Source: Rubrivivax sp.
GTDB taxonomy: Bacteria; Pseudomonadota; Gammaproteobacteria; Burkholderiales; Burkholderiaceae_C
DNA length: 35,769 nt
Assembly: GCA_016790435.1 (NCBI GenBank)
Contig: JAEUPE010000094.1
Coordinates: 1 to 35,769, forward strand
Direction: 5' to 3'
Made by a program: the position numbers and the translations under genes. Positions 1 to 6,919 of this stretch are shown here, piece by piece; positions within the stretch are counted from its first letter, which is position 1, and every line of letters begins with the position of its first letter. A model generated the notes under the pieces. The model searched no databases. It had not been told where the DNA came from and saw only the letters and a list, made by a program, of their open reading frames with translations.

Positions 1-1
1 C

Positions 2-253
2 GCCGAGCCCGACGAAAACGCCGCCAACGCCTACAGCTACACCGACTGGTTCGTGAGCTGCCTGCAGGCCGCCGGGCGCAACCTCACCGCGCAGGGCTTC
101 GCCGCCGCGTGCAAGGGCGTCAGCCACCAGGACTTCACCACCTACTCGAAGCAGGGCTTCAGCAACAACCACGTGAGCCCGGAGTTCGTGGGCGTGGACT
201 TGGTCAAGGGCGGGCGCTGGGAGCCGGTGGCGCCGGCCATGGCTTCGAAGTAG
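2..253 (+). CDS. C-terminal end of a probable ABC transporter solute-binding protein (partial)
   Basis: Only the last 83 residues are in the window; the gene begins upstream of position 1. The fragment has the look of the C-terminal lobe of a periplasmic branched-chain amino acid/amide-type binding protein: a helix ending AAGRNLT, then a segment like GFSNNHVSP, and a closing strand GGRWEPV near the stop. In that family (LivK-like, Peripla_BP_6) the C-terminus commonly carries an 'aGR.lT' helix and a final 'v.dGk..pv' strand. No catalytic residues would be expected. The assignment rests on this short stretch only, so the substrate cannot be told. The stop is TAG at 251-253, followed by about 170 bases without a gene. 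Confidence 0.5.
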   Translation, partial: AEPDENAANAYSYTDWFVSCLQAAGRNLTAQGFAAACKGVSHQDFTTYSKQGFSNNHVSPEFVGVDLVKGGRWEPVAPAMASK

Positions 254-382
254 CGCCTCGCCGGCCAGTGCCCGCGCTTGCGGCGGGCGATCCCATGGGA
301 TCATGGACGTGGATGGCCTGGACGCTTTCAATGGGCGTGCGGGCGTGATGTCTCCCCGACCCTGGGGGGCTCTCGTCCGACC

Positions 383-401
383 CCGGCCCCTTCGGGGCCG
401 G
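383..401. terminator. GC hairpin downstream of the partial CDS
   Basis: Perfect 8-bp inverted repeat CCGGCCCC / GGGGCCGG around a TTC loop, 130 bp after the stop at 253 and 26 bp before the next start. There is no T-run after the stem, so this is at best a weak or factor-assisted terminator. The 254-426 gap holds nothing else I can name. Confidence 0.35.
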
Positions 402-414
402 CATGATTGCCGCC

Positions 415-420
415 GAGAAT
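415..420 (+). promoter_or_regulatory. -10-like hexamer GAGAAT six bases before an ATG
   Basis: GAGAAT is followed by exactly six bases and then the ATG at 427. The spacing matches that seen before several other genes here (see 3392-3397, 8022-8027, 16589-16594, 16676-16681) and would give a leaderless mRNA. No -35 box is recognisable. Confidence 0.3.
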
Positions 421-426
421 GCCGCC

Positions 427-1008
427 ATGTTCGAACCCGTTTCCGCGATTCCTTTCAGCCCCAGCCGCCGCGCGGCGCTGACGACGCTGGCCCGGGCCGG
501 CGCTGCGGTGCTCGCGGCCTGGGCGGGGACCGGAGCGGCACAGACGCCCGTGCCGGCGCGCCCGGCGCCCAAAGCCCCGGCGCTTGCCTTCGAGCTGATC
601 ACGCCGGCCGAGGCGAGGCGCGACCGCGAGGCACGCCCGAAGAACGAGGCGCCTGACCTGCCCGATGCGCGCACGCGCTCGATACCGGGCGCCACGCCAA
701 CTTTCGCCATCCGCGTCCTCGCGCCGACCACGCAGGCGGCAGTGGCGGCGCCCCTGCGCATCGAGCTGGTGTTCGACACGCCGCCCGGCGTGCGCGTGGT
801 CCCTTCCACTTTCCGTGTGCTCTACGGCGTGCTCAAGATCGACCTCACCGACCGGCTGCGCCGCTTCTCCACCATCAACGAGCGCGGTGTCGTCGTCGAC
901 CAGGCGGTCGTGCCCGACGGGCTGCACCGGCTCTTCCTCCAGGTGGCCGACGAGAAGGGCAACGTAGCCGAGCAGGAGTTGCGGCTGCGCGTCGGGGTGT
1001 CGTCGTGA
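427..1008 (+). CDS. exported protein of unknown function, possible Tat substrate
   Basis: A 193-residue protein I do not recognise. The N-terminus carries a twin-arginine-like signal: SPSRRAAL at about residues 11-18, then an Ala/Leu-rich hydrophobic stretch and a likely cleavage after the Ala residues near GTGAAQ (around 37-40). The mature part has a Pro/Ala-rich linker followed by a compact, strand-rich domain (about 85-193) that could be an Ig-like or periplasmic adaptor fold. I prefer ATG 427 over an in-frame ATG at 403, because 403 lies next to the hairpin at 383-401 and 427 sits six bases after a -10-like GAGAAT. The end overlaps the next gene by four bases (GTGA), so the two are probably co-translated. 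Function unknown; a partner role with the OmpA-domain protein is inference from the overlap. Confidence 0.7.
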   Translation: MFEPVSAIPFSPSRRAALTTLARAGAAVLAAWAGTGAAQTPVPARPAPKAPALAFELITPAEARRDREARPKNEAPDLPDARTRSIPGATPTFAIRVLAPTTQAAVAAPLRIELVFDTPPGVRVVPSTFRVLYGVLKIDLTDRLRRFSTINERGVVVDQAVVPDGLHRLFLQVADEKGNVAEQELRLRVGVSS

Positions 1009-1652
1009 CGGACCTGCGGCGGCTCTCGATGCGGGTTCTCGCGCTTGCGCTTTGCGGCCTTCCGCTCGTCGGCGCGGCCGCCGGCAACGACGCGGAGGTG
1101 CGGCGCATGATCGAGTCGCTCCGGCCGGCGCCTCAGGCGGCCCCTGCCGCCGCGGTGACGCCCGCGGGCCCGGCCCCGGCCGGCCGCACGCGCAACCTCG
1201 TCATCGAGCCGGCCGCCTCACCGGCCGCGGGCGCGACGGCCTCTCCCACGGCGGCGGCCCCGAACCATTCCGCACCGAGTCCCGTGACCGCCACGACCGC
1301 GGCGACACCCGCCGGCACCGGCCTCTCGCTGGCCATCGCCTTCGAGCCCAATTCGGCGCAGTTGCACCCGGACAGCGGCGCAACGCTCGGTGCGCTCGTG
1401 GCGGCCATGCTCTCGTCGGAGTTGCGCACGCGCCGTTTTGTCATCGAGGGCCACACCGACGCCACGGGAAGCCCGGCGCAGAACCTGCGCCTGTCGCGCG
1501 AGCGTGCCGAACAGGTTCGCCTGTTCCTGGTGACGCTGGGTGTCGATGGCGAGCGCCTGCGTGCCGTCGGCAAGGGCGCCAGCGACCCCGTGAACGCGCG
1601 CGACCCGCGCTCGCCCGAGAACCGCCGCGTGCGCGTGGTCGCCTTGCCCTGA
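1005..1652 (+). CDS. OmpA-family C-terminal-domain protein
   Basis: A 215-residue exported protein starting at GTG 1005, inside the stop of the preceding gene. Residues 1-26 form a signal peptide (Arg residues, then VLALALCGLPLVGAAAG). Residues 40-105 are a low-complexity Ala/Pro/Thr linker. Residues 107-215 are an OmpA C-terminal (peptidoglycan-binding) domain: strand AIAFEPNSAQL, then the signature EGHTDATGS around G149-H150-T151-D152, LSRERAEQVRLFL, and the closing NRRVRVV. D152 and the Arg near 208 correspond to the residues that bind diaminopimelate in this family. The protein probably sits in the periplasm and touches the cell wall. It lacks a beta-barrel and a lipobox, so how it is anchored is unclear. 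Its partner is the unknown exported protein upstream. Confidence 0.9.
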   Translation: MTDLRRLSMRVLALALCGLPLVGAAAGNDAEVRRMIESLRPAPQAAPAAAVTPAGPAPAGRTRNLVIEPAASPAAGATASPTAAAPNHSAPSPVTATTAATPAGTGLSLAIAFEPNSAQLHPDSGATLGALVAAMLSSELRTRRFVIEGHTDATGSPAQNLRLSRERAEQVRLFLVTLGVDGERLRAVGKGASDPVNARDPRSPENRRVRVVALP

Positions 1653-1779
1653 GGGGCCGGCGGCATCCGCGGGCAGGCAGGGAGTCAGATCTCCTGGCCA
1701 CCACGCCCACGCCCACGCCGCACGCCGCACGCCGCGCCCGTGAGATTGTGCGCAACCGGTGCCCGCCTCGCGGCCCGGG

Positions 1780-1806
1780 GGAATAATGCAGCTCACTTCG
1801 CGTAAA
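1780..1806 (+). promoter_or_regulatory. candidate ECF-type promoter of the sigma/anti-sigma pair
   Basis: GGAAT at 1780-1784 is followed 16 bases later by CGTAAA (1801-1806). ECF sigma factors often recognise GGAAC/T, 16-17 bases, CGT or TCT. Transcription would then begin around 1811-1814, right at the GTG start of the sigma gene, giving a leaderless autoregulated mRNA. No Shine-Dalgarno sequence precedes this GTG, which fits. The match is by eye only. Confidence 0.35.
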
Positions 1807-1813
1807 CCTCATC

Positions 1814-2347
1814 GTGGATGCTCCACCGGTCTTCCGCCAGCGGTTGCTTGACGCCATCCCGCGACTGCGCCGCTACTCGCGTTCGCTGACGCACGAGTCG
1901 AACGAGGCTGACGACCTGACGCAGCAGACGCTGGAGCGCGCGCTCGCGCACTGGCGGCAGTTCGATCCCGAGCGCGACATGCTGGTCTGGCTGCTGTCGA
2001 TTGCGCACAACGCCTTCCTCGACGGACGCCGACGCGATGCAAGGATGCAGTTCTCCGACCCCACCGACCTGCAGCGGACCATGGATGGCGAGGGCGGCAG
2101 CCCCGGCACCGACGTCGGCCTGCGCATGGACCTGGTGGCCGCGCTGGCACGCCTGTCGCCGGAGCAGCGCGAGCCGCTCGTGCTCGTGTGCGTGGAACAA
2201 CTGAGTTATGCCGAGGTGGCCGAGACGCTGCGCATCCCCATCGGCACGGTGATGTCGCGCGTGTGCCGCGCTCGCCAGGTGCTGCGCCGCTTCCTCGAAG
2301 GCCCGGTTCGGAGCGAGGGGCCGGCGGCCTTGCGTCGGGTGGTGTGA
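1814..2347 (+). CDS. RNA polymerase ECF sigma factor (sigma-70 family)
   Basis: A 177-residue sigma factor that directs RNA polymerase to a small regulon. Region 2 covers about residues 10-75 (LTHESNEADDLTQQTLERAL, then WLLSIAHNAFLD for core binding and -10 recognition). Region 4 covers about 110-165 (LSPEQREPLVLVCVEQLSY, then the helix-turn-helix EVAETLRIPIGTVMSRVCRA). There is no region 1 or 3, as is normal for ECF factors. The start is GTG: an in-frame stop at 1784-1786 prevents upstream extension, and no other start lies between. The next gene, a membrane anti-sigma factor, begins five bases after the stop, so the pair is an operon. The stress or signal sensed is not visible. Confidence 0.93.
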   Translation: MDAPPVFRQRLLDAIPRLRRYSRSLTHESNEADDLTQQTLERALAHWRQFDPERDMLVWLLSIAHNAFLDGRRRDARMQFSDPTDLQRTMDGEGGSPGTDVGLRMDLVAALARLSPEQREPLVLVCVEQLSYAEVAETLRIPIGTVMSRVCRARQVLRRFLEGPVRSEGPAALRRVV

Positions 2348-2352
2348 AGACC

Positions 2353-3351
2353 ATGCAGACGCCCCGCTATTCCGAAGAAGAGCTCAGCGCCTGGGTCGAC
2401 GGCGAGGGCAGTTCCGCCGAGCGCGCCGAGATCGAGGCTTGGCTGCGCGCCCACCCGAACGAAGCGGCGCGCGTGCTGGCCTGGGCGGGCGATCGCGATG
2501 CGCTGCATGCAGCCTTCGCTTCGGTGGTGCGCGAGCCGGTGCCTGCGCGCCTGGCCGAGGTTGTCTGGCAGCGGTACGGTGTCGCGGCCACAGGCACTGT
2601 CGGCGCACGCGCAGACACTGCCGCCGGTGGCGCCGGAGTTGCCGCGGGCGCCGACGGGCCGGCGCGGGGGCCGATGTCGCCGGGCTTGTCACGCTGGCCC
2701 GCATGGGGCCTGGCTGCCGCAGCCGGCGCGCTCTTCTTGCTCGGTGGCGCGGTGGGCGGGGCGCTCTCCTGGCAGTGGCAGGAGAGGACGGCGCTGGCGC
2801 GCGCCCGCTCGCCGGCCGGTGCCGTCGCGTCGGCACAGGCGTCCCAGGGGTGGCTGCAGCGCGCGGCCTTCGCCCACAGCGTCTACACCCCCGAACCGCG
2901 CCACGCTGTCGAGGTGAAGGCGCAGGAAGAGCACCTCGCGCGATGGCTCACACGCCGCATCGAAGCGCCGGTGAAGCTGTTCGACCTGCGCGCGATGGGT
3001 TTCGAGCTCGTCGGCGGTCGCCTGCTGCCCGACGGGCCGGGCAAGAGCGCGCAGTTGATGTACCAGGACGCTGACGGCAAGCGCGCCACCGTCTACCTGC
3101 GCAAGCCCGAGCCCGGCACGGACACCGCCTTCCGCTACGAGCAGCAGGGCAAGCTCGGCATGTTCTACTGGGTCGACGACAAGACCGGCTTCGCCTTGGT
3201 CGGCGAGTTGCCGAAGGAGCGCCTGCTGGCCATGGCCAAGTCGATCTATGACCAGGACGCCACGCTGCCGGCGCCTTTGCTCACGCCGCCCGCTTCGGCG
3301 GCGGCCGCGGCGCCGGGCCAGCCAACCGGCGCTTCGGCGCCGGCCAGGTAG
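2353..3351 (+). CDS. membrane-anchored anti-sigma factor
   Basis: A 332-residue protein with a cytoplasmic N-terminal helical domain (SEEELSAWVDGE, about residues 7-75), a Gly/Ala linker, one transmembrane helix at about 117-140 (WPAWGLAAAAGALFLLGGAV) and a periplasmic C-terminal domain (about 160-315). This is the layout of RsiW/ChrR-like and related anti-sigma factors that hold the cognate ECF factor at the membrane. The periplasmic domain contains strands such as FDLRAMGFELVGGRLL and RATVYLRKP and ends with a Pro/Ala tail; in other systems this part senses the signal or is cut by proteases. The ATG at 2353 follows the sigma factor stop by five bases. The family is assigned by architecture; the signal is unknown. 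Confidence 0.85.
   Translation: MQTPRYSEEELSAWVDGEGSSAERAEIEAWLRAHPNEAARVLAWAGDRDALHAAFASVVREPVPARLAEVVWQRYGVAATGTVGARADTAAGGAGVAAGADGPARGPMSPGLSRWPAWGLAAAAGALFLLGGAVGGALSWQWQERTALARARSPAGAVASAQASQGWLQRAAFAHSVYTPEPRHAVEVKAQEEHLARWLTRRIEAPVKLFDLRAMGFELVGGRLLPDGPGKSAQLMYQDADGKRATVYLRKPEPGTDTAFRYEQQGKLGMFYWVDDKTGFALVGELPKERLLAMAKSIYDQDATLPAPLLTPPASAAAAAPGQPTGASAPAR
3326..3343 (+). terminator. UUCG-loop hairpin at the end of the anti-sigma gene
   Basis: Perfect 7-bp stem CCGGCGC / GCGCCGG closed by a TTCG tetraloop, located within the last codons before the stop at 3349-3351. C(UUCG)G loops are very stable in RNA. There is no U-tract, so the role as terminator or 3'-end stabiliser is inferred. 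Confidence 0.35.
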
Positions 3352-3391
3352 GTCCGGGCCGCACGGCGGCGGCGCGCGCGAGCGCGCTGCC

Positions 3392-3397
3392 TAGAAT
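3392..3397 (+). promoter_or_regulatory. -10 box TAGAAT six bases before the ampG start
   Basis: TAGAAT (5 of 6 to TATAAT) is followed by exactly six bases and then the ATG at 3404. This predicts transcription starting at or next to the A of the start codon. No convincing -35 hexamer lies 16-18 bases upstream, and no Shine-Dalgarno precedes the ATG. Confidence 0.45.
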
Positions 3398-3403
3398 CGT
3401 TCG

Positions 3404-5011
3404 ATGTCCCCGTCGCTGCCGCGCTCCGGCATCACGCTCGCCGCGCTGCACCGTCTGGCCGCCGTCACGGTGCTCGGCTTTGCCTCGGGGCTGCCGCTGG
3501 CGCTCACCGGGCAGGCCCTGCAGGCTTGGCTCACGGTCGAGGGGCTCGATCTCGCGGCCATCGGCTTTCTCTCGATCGTCGGCCTGCCCTACACCTTCAA
3601 GTTCCTCTGGGCGCCGTTGATGGACCGCTTCGAATGCGTCGCCGCGCTCGGACGGCGACGCGGCTGGCTCGTGCTGACGCAGTTGGTTCTGGCGGCGCTG
3701 CTGTTGGCGCTGGCGGCCGCCTCGCCGAAGGATTCGTTGCGCGTCTTCGCGCTGCTGGCACTGGCGGTCGCTTTCGCCTCGGCCTCGCAGGACGTGGTCG
3801 TGGACGCCTATCGCACCGACCTGCTCGGCGCCGCCGAGCGCGGCCTCGGCGCCTCGCTGGGCGTGATGGGCTATCGGCTGGCGATGATCCTCTCCGGCGG
3901 CGTCGCGCTCATCTGGACCGACGCGCAACAGGGGGGAGGCTGGAGCTGGCCGGAGGTCTACCGCTTCATGGCCGGCGTCATGGTCGCGGCCGCCGTGGTC
4001 TCGCTGCTGCTCCTGCCGCGCCTGCCACGCCTGCCGCGAGCCGAGGTCGACGCATCCCCCGCCGCCGGAGGCGGCCGCGGCGCGGCGCGGCACGACCTGC
4101 TCGGCTTTCTCGCCGTGCTCGCTGCCGTGGCGTTCGGCGTCGTCGTCAGCGACCGTTTCGCGCCGGGCCTCGCCAAGGCCCTCGTGGGGCCATGGCTCGA
4201 GGGCAGCGCGCTGCCAGCGCCGCTGCGCCAGCGCTGGGTGGACCTGACGGCGCTGCTCATGGGCATCGCCTTCACGCTGCCGCTGGCGGCCTGGGTGGCG
4301 AGGCGTGTGCGCTTCGAGACGCTGCTGGCCGGCTTGTCGAGCTACTTCGCGATGCCGGGGGCGGTCGGCTTCCTCTTCTTCATCGTGCTCTACAAGCTGG
4401 GCGACGCCTTCGCCGGCTCGCTGATGACGGCCTTCCTGCTCAAGAGCATGGCGTACACCTCGGCCGAGGTCGGGGTGGTGAACAAGGTCATCGGGCTGTG
4501 GCTCACCATCGGCGGCGCCCTTGTCGGCGGGGCGATGATGCTCAAGCTCGGGTTGTGGCGCTCGCTCGTCATCTTCGGCGTGCTGCAGCTCCTGTCGAAC
4601 CTCGGTTTCTGGTGGTTGGCCGTGGGCGGCAAGGGCAGCCTCGGCGGCGCGCTGCTGCCCGCCTTCGACTGGGGCTTCGTCAAGCTCGCCGCGGCCACGC
4701 CCGTGGACGGCGCGCTGCTGATGGTGGTGGCGTTCGAGAACATCAGCGGCGGCATGGGCACCGCGGCCTTCGTCGCCTTCCTCATGAGCCTGTGCAACCA
4801 GCGCTTCACGGCCACGCAGTACGCGCTGCTGTCGGCGTTTGCGTCCGTGGGCCGGGTGTGGGTCGGGCCGCTGGCCGGGGTGCTGGCCGAGAGCATCGGC
4901 TGGCCGGACTTCTTCCTGCTCAGCACGCTGTTCGCCTTGCCGGCGCTGCTGATGCTCTGGTGGCAGCGGGCGCCGATGCGGGCGCTGGAGGCGGCCCCTT
5001 CGGCGGCGTGA
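3404..5011 (+). CDS. ampG: AmpG-like muropeptide permease (major facilitator superfamily)
   Basis: A 535-residue inner-membrane transporter with about 12-14 hydrophobic segments. The N-terminus (GFASGLPLALTGQALQAWL, then LPYTFKFLWAPLMDRF) is characteristic of AmpG, which imports GlcNAc-anhydroMurNAc peptides released during cell-wall turnover for recycling. The loop DVVVDAYRTD and the charged stretch around LGRRRGW fit MFS transporters of this group. E. coli AmpG has 491 residues; the extra length lies mainly in a cytoplasmic loop near residues 205-225 and in the second half. Substrate specificity is by family, not proven. A D-Ala-D-Ala dipeptidase gene 3 kb downstream is consistent with a cell-wall recycling theme. 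Confidence 0.88.
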   Translation: MSPSLPRSGITLAALHRLAAVTVLGFASGLPLALTGQALQAWLTVEGLDLAAIGFLSIVGLPYTFKFLWAPLMDRFECVAALGRRRGWLVLTQLVLAALLLALAAASPKDSLRVFALLALAVAFASASQDVVVDAYRTDLLGAAERGLGASLGVMGYRLAMILSGGVALIWTDAQQGGGWSWPEVYRFMAGVMVAAAVVSLLLLPRLPRLPRAEVDASPAAGGGRGAARHDLLGFLAVLAAVAFGVVVSDRFAPGLAKALVGPWLEGSALPAPLRQRWVDLTALLMGIAFTLPLAAWVARRVRFETLLAGLSSYFAMPGAVGFLFFIVLYKLGDAFAGSLMTAFLLKSMAYTSAEVGVVNKVIGLWLTIGGALVGGAMMLKLGLWRSLVIFGVLQLLSNLGFWWLAVGGKGSLGGALLPAFDWGFVKLAAATPVDGALLMVVAFENISGGMGTAAFVAFLMSLCNQRFTATQYALLSAFASVGRVWVGPLAGVLAESIGWPDFFLLSTLFALPALLMLWWQRAPMRALEAAPSAA

Positions 5012-5142
5012 CCCACCCCACCGGGCGATCTCGTACCTCAGCAACTCCGGGATCGGGATCGCGTGCGAGGCTGGGGGAGCGCCAGGGCGGGAGACCGGGG
5101 GCGAGGCGCCCTTGCGGGGCCCGGGGTCTGGCCCCAGCTACC

Positions 5143-5148
5143 TAGAAT
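5143..5148 (+). promoter_or_regulatory. -10-like box TAGAAT upstream of the M48 protease gene
   Basis: CCTAGAAT repeats the octamer seen before ampG, here 30 bases before the ATG at 5179, so a short leader would remain. A GC hairpin (GGGGCC / GGCCCC, 5116-5135) lies just before it and may end the ampG transcript. Confidence 0.35.
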
Positions 5149-5178
5149 GGATTTGACCCTCGAGCCACCGCCCGCACC

Positions 5179-6099
5179 ATGAGCCCCGAGCTGTCCACGC
5201 CGACTCCCGCACACGCCTTGCCGACCGGGCCGGTCTGCGCCTGCGCGGGTCACGGTGTGCTGCGGCGTCGTTTGTTCACCGGCCTGCTGGCGGGCGCGGC
5301 GGCGCCGCTGCTCGGCCTCGGTGGCAATGCTTCCGCAGCCGACCCCGAATGCAAGCGCTCGCGCCTGGCCGGCGCGGTGCCGGCCGAGACGGTGGAGGGT
5401 GCGGCACGGCAGCAGTACGTGCAGTTGATGCGCGAGGCGCAGGGCAAGAACGCGCTGGCGCCGGCCGACGACCCGCAATTGCAGCGCCTGCGCTACATCG
5501 CCGCGCGCATGATCCCGCTCGCGCCCGCCTGCAACGAGCGCGCGCGCGAGTGGAAGTGGGAGGTGCAGCTGCTGCGCAGCAATGCACTCAACGCCTTCTG
5601 CATGCCCGGAGGCAAGATCGCCTTCTTCAGCGGCATCCTTTCGCGCCTCAAGCTCAGCGACGACGAGGTGGCGATGATCATGGGCCACGAGGCGGCGCAC
5701 GCGCTGCTCGAGCACGCGCGTGAGCGCATGGCCAAGAGCACCGGCACGAACTTCGGCCTGCGGTTGCTGGCGGCGGTGTTCGGCCTGGGCAACCTGGGCG
5801 ACATGGCAGCGCAGGGTTTGTCGCAGCTGGCCAGCCTCAAGTTCAGCCGCGACGACGAGAGCGAGGCCGATGCGCTCGGCCTCGTGCTCGCTGCGCGGGC
5901 CGGCTACGACCCGCGTGCCGGCGTCTCGTTGTGGCAGAAGATGGGCGCGGCCAATGGCGGCAAGGCGCCGCCGGCCTGGCTTTCGACCCACCCGGCCGGG
6001 CCGGAGCGGGTCAAGGAGATCGAGCAGCGGTTGCCGCGCGCGCTGCCCGAATTCCAGCGCGCCGCGCAGCCCGACCGGCGCTTTCCGGTCGCTGCCTAG
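5179..6099 (+). CDS. secreted M48-family zinc metalloprotease
   Basis: A 306-residue exported peptidase. The N-terminus has a twin-arginine-type signal (RRRLFTGLLAGA, with RRxF spacing) and a hydrophobic stretch ending at about residue 53 (GNASAAD). The zinc site is H170-E171-x-x-H174 in GHEAAHALLEH, with the third ligand probably E229 in ESEADALG. These are the M48 hallmarks of BepA/LoiP/Oma1-like proteases. After the signal there are no transmembrane segments, so it should act in the periplasm, probably in envelope protein quality control as for BepA and LoiP. There is no TPR domain as in BepA, so it is closer to the short LoiP/YcaL type. It faces the Crp-type regulator gene tail to tail. 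Confidence 0.88.
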   Translation: MSPELSTPTPAHALPTGPVCACAGHGVLRRRLFTGLLAGAAAPLLGLGGNASAADPECKRSRLAGAVPAETVEGAARQQYVQLMREAQGKNALAPADDPQLQRLRYIAARMIPLAPACNERAREWKWEVQLLRSNALNAFCMPGGKIAFFSGILSRLKLSDDEVAMIMGHEAAHALLEHARERMAKSTGTNFGLRLLAAVFGLGNLGDMAAQGLSQLASLKFSRDDESEADALGLVLAARAGYDPRAGVSLWQKMGAANGGKAPPAWLSTHPAGPERVKEIEQRLPRALPEFQRAAQPDRRFPVAA

Positions 6100-6112
6100 T
6101 GGGGGCTAGTTC

Positions 6113-6787
6113 TCACCACTTGGCCGGCATCGGCCGAAGCAGGCGCAGATGGCGCCGCCCGCTCTCGACGTAGCCGCCGGTCTCGAGGTCCTTGACGACG
6201 CGGCTCACCATCTCGCGGCTGCAGCCGATGACGCGCGAGATCTCCAGGTGCGTGGGTGCCGGTTCCAGCGTGGCCGTGCCGTCGGCGGCAGGCACCGCGT
6301 GCGCCTCGAGAAAGGCCTTGAGCCGGCCGTACACGTCGTTCAGCGCGATCTGGCGCAGGCTCAACGTGGCGTGGCGGGCGCGGCGGATCACCTTCGAAAG
6401 CAGTTCGAAGGCGAACTGCGGATGCTCGGCGAGGTGCGCTTCGAGCGTGCGGCGGGTCACCATGACCACGACGCCCGGCTCGACCACCTCGACGTCGGCC
6501 GAGCGTGGGCCGCCGTCCAGGCTCATCTCGCCGACATACTCGCCCGGGCCGTAGGTGGCGTAGGTGACCTCGCGGTCGTCTGCGCCCACGCTGTAGGCCC
6601 GCAACCGTCCCTGCACGACGATGTAGAGGCTGTCGCCGAGCTCGTCCTCGGTGATGAGGCGGGTGCCTTTGCGCACGCGGCGTGCTTCGCCACGCAGCGC
6701 GAGTGCGCGCAGGCTGTCGGTGAAAGGCGCCTGCTCGATGAGCGAGGCGGGGTCGGTCGGAAGGGCTCTAGTGGTCTTCTTGGGCAT
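6113..6787 (-). CDS. Crp/Fnr-family transcriptional regulator
   Basis: A 224-residue regulator with an N-terminal cyclic-nucleotide-binding-like beta-roll (about residues 20-140) and a C-terminal Crp-type winged helix (about 145-222). The recognition helix region is LEISRVIGCSREMVSRVVKDL at about 177-197, where CSREMVSRV closely matches the DNA-contacting helix of Crp. The beta-roll holds GPGEYVGEMSLDGGPRSADV, similar to the cAMP pocket of Crp (GE.SL...RSA), so a cyclic nucleotide ligand is possible. There is no Fnr-type N-terminal cysteine cluster. A strong hairpin lies directly upstream, between this gene and the LuxR-type gene. Targets are unknown. Confidence 0.92.
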   Translation of the reverse strand: MPKKTTRALPTDPASLIEQAPFTDSLRALALRGEARRVRKGTRLITEDELGDSLYIVVQGRLRAYSVGADDREVTYATYGPGEYVGEMSLDGGPRSADVEVVEPGVVVMVTRRTLEAHLAEHPQFAFELLSKVIRRARHATLSLRQIALNDVYGRLKAFLEAHAVPAADGTATLEPAPTHLEISRVIGCSREMVSRVVKDLETGGYVESGRRHLRLLRPMPAKW

Positions 6788-6797
6788 TGTCGGCTGC

Positions 6798-6843
6798 GCC
6801 CTGCGGCCCCTCGCGAACCTCTGTCGCGAGCGGGCCGCAGGGC
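6798..6843 (-). terminator. 19-bp hairpin between two regulator genes
   Basis: The arms GCCCTGCGGCCC-CTCGCGA and TCGCGAG-CGGGCCGCAGGGC pair over about 19 bp with one bulged base and a 7-base loop. On the minus strand it lies between the stop of the LuxR-type gene (6920) and the start of the Crp-type gene (6787), eleven bases from that start. It could end the upstream transcript or shape the 5' end of the downstream one. There is no U-run. Confidence 0.5.
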
Positions 6844-6919
6844 GGACCGATCTTAGCTGGCGGTGCTTGCCGCCTGCTTTTCCCCCGAAGTCTTGCCCGT
6901 GTCGCGGTTGGCGTTTGCG

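Noticed and set aside
1689-1740. Short CACGCC/CACGCCG repeats before the ECF sigma gene
   Set aside because: Few, irregular units in ordinary GC-rich intergenic sequence; no clear array or dyad.
3281-5044. A 587-codon minus-strand open frame opposite ampG
   Set aside because: The ampG strand has clear membrane segments and family motifs; the opposite frame is Arg/Gln/His-rich without motifs.
5112-5148. A full promoter TTGCGG...TAGAAT before the M48 gene
   Set aside because: The spacing between the two boxes is 25 bases, far from 16-18, so only the -10-like box was kept.
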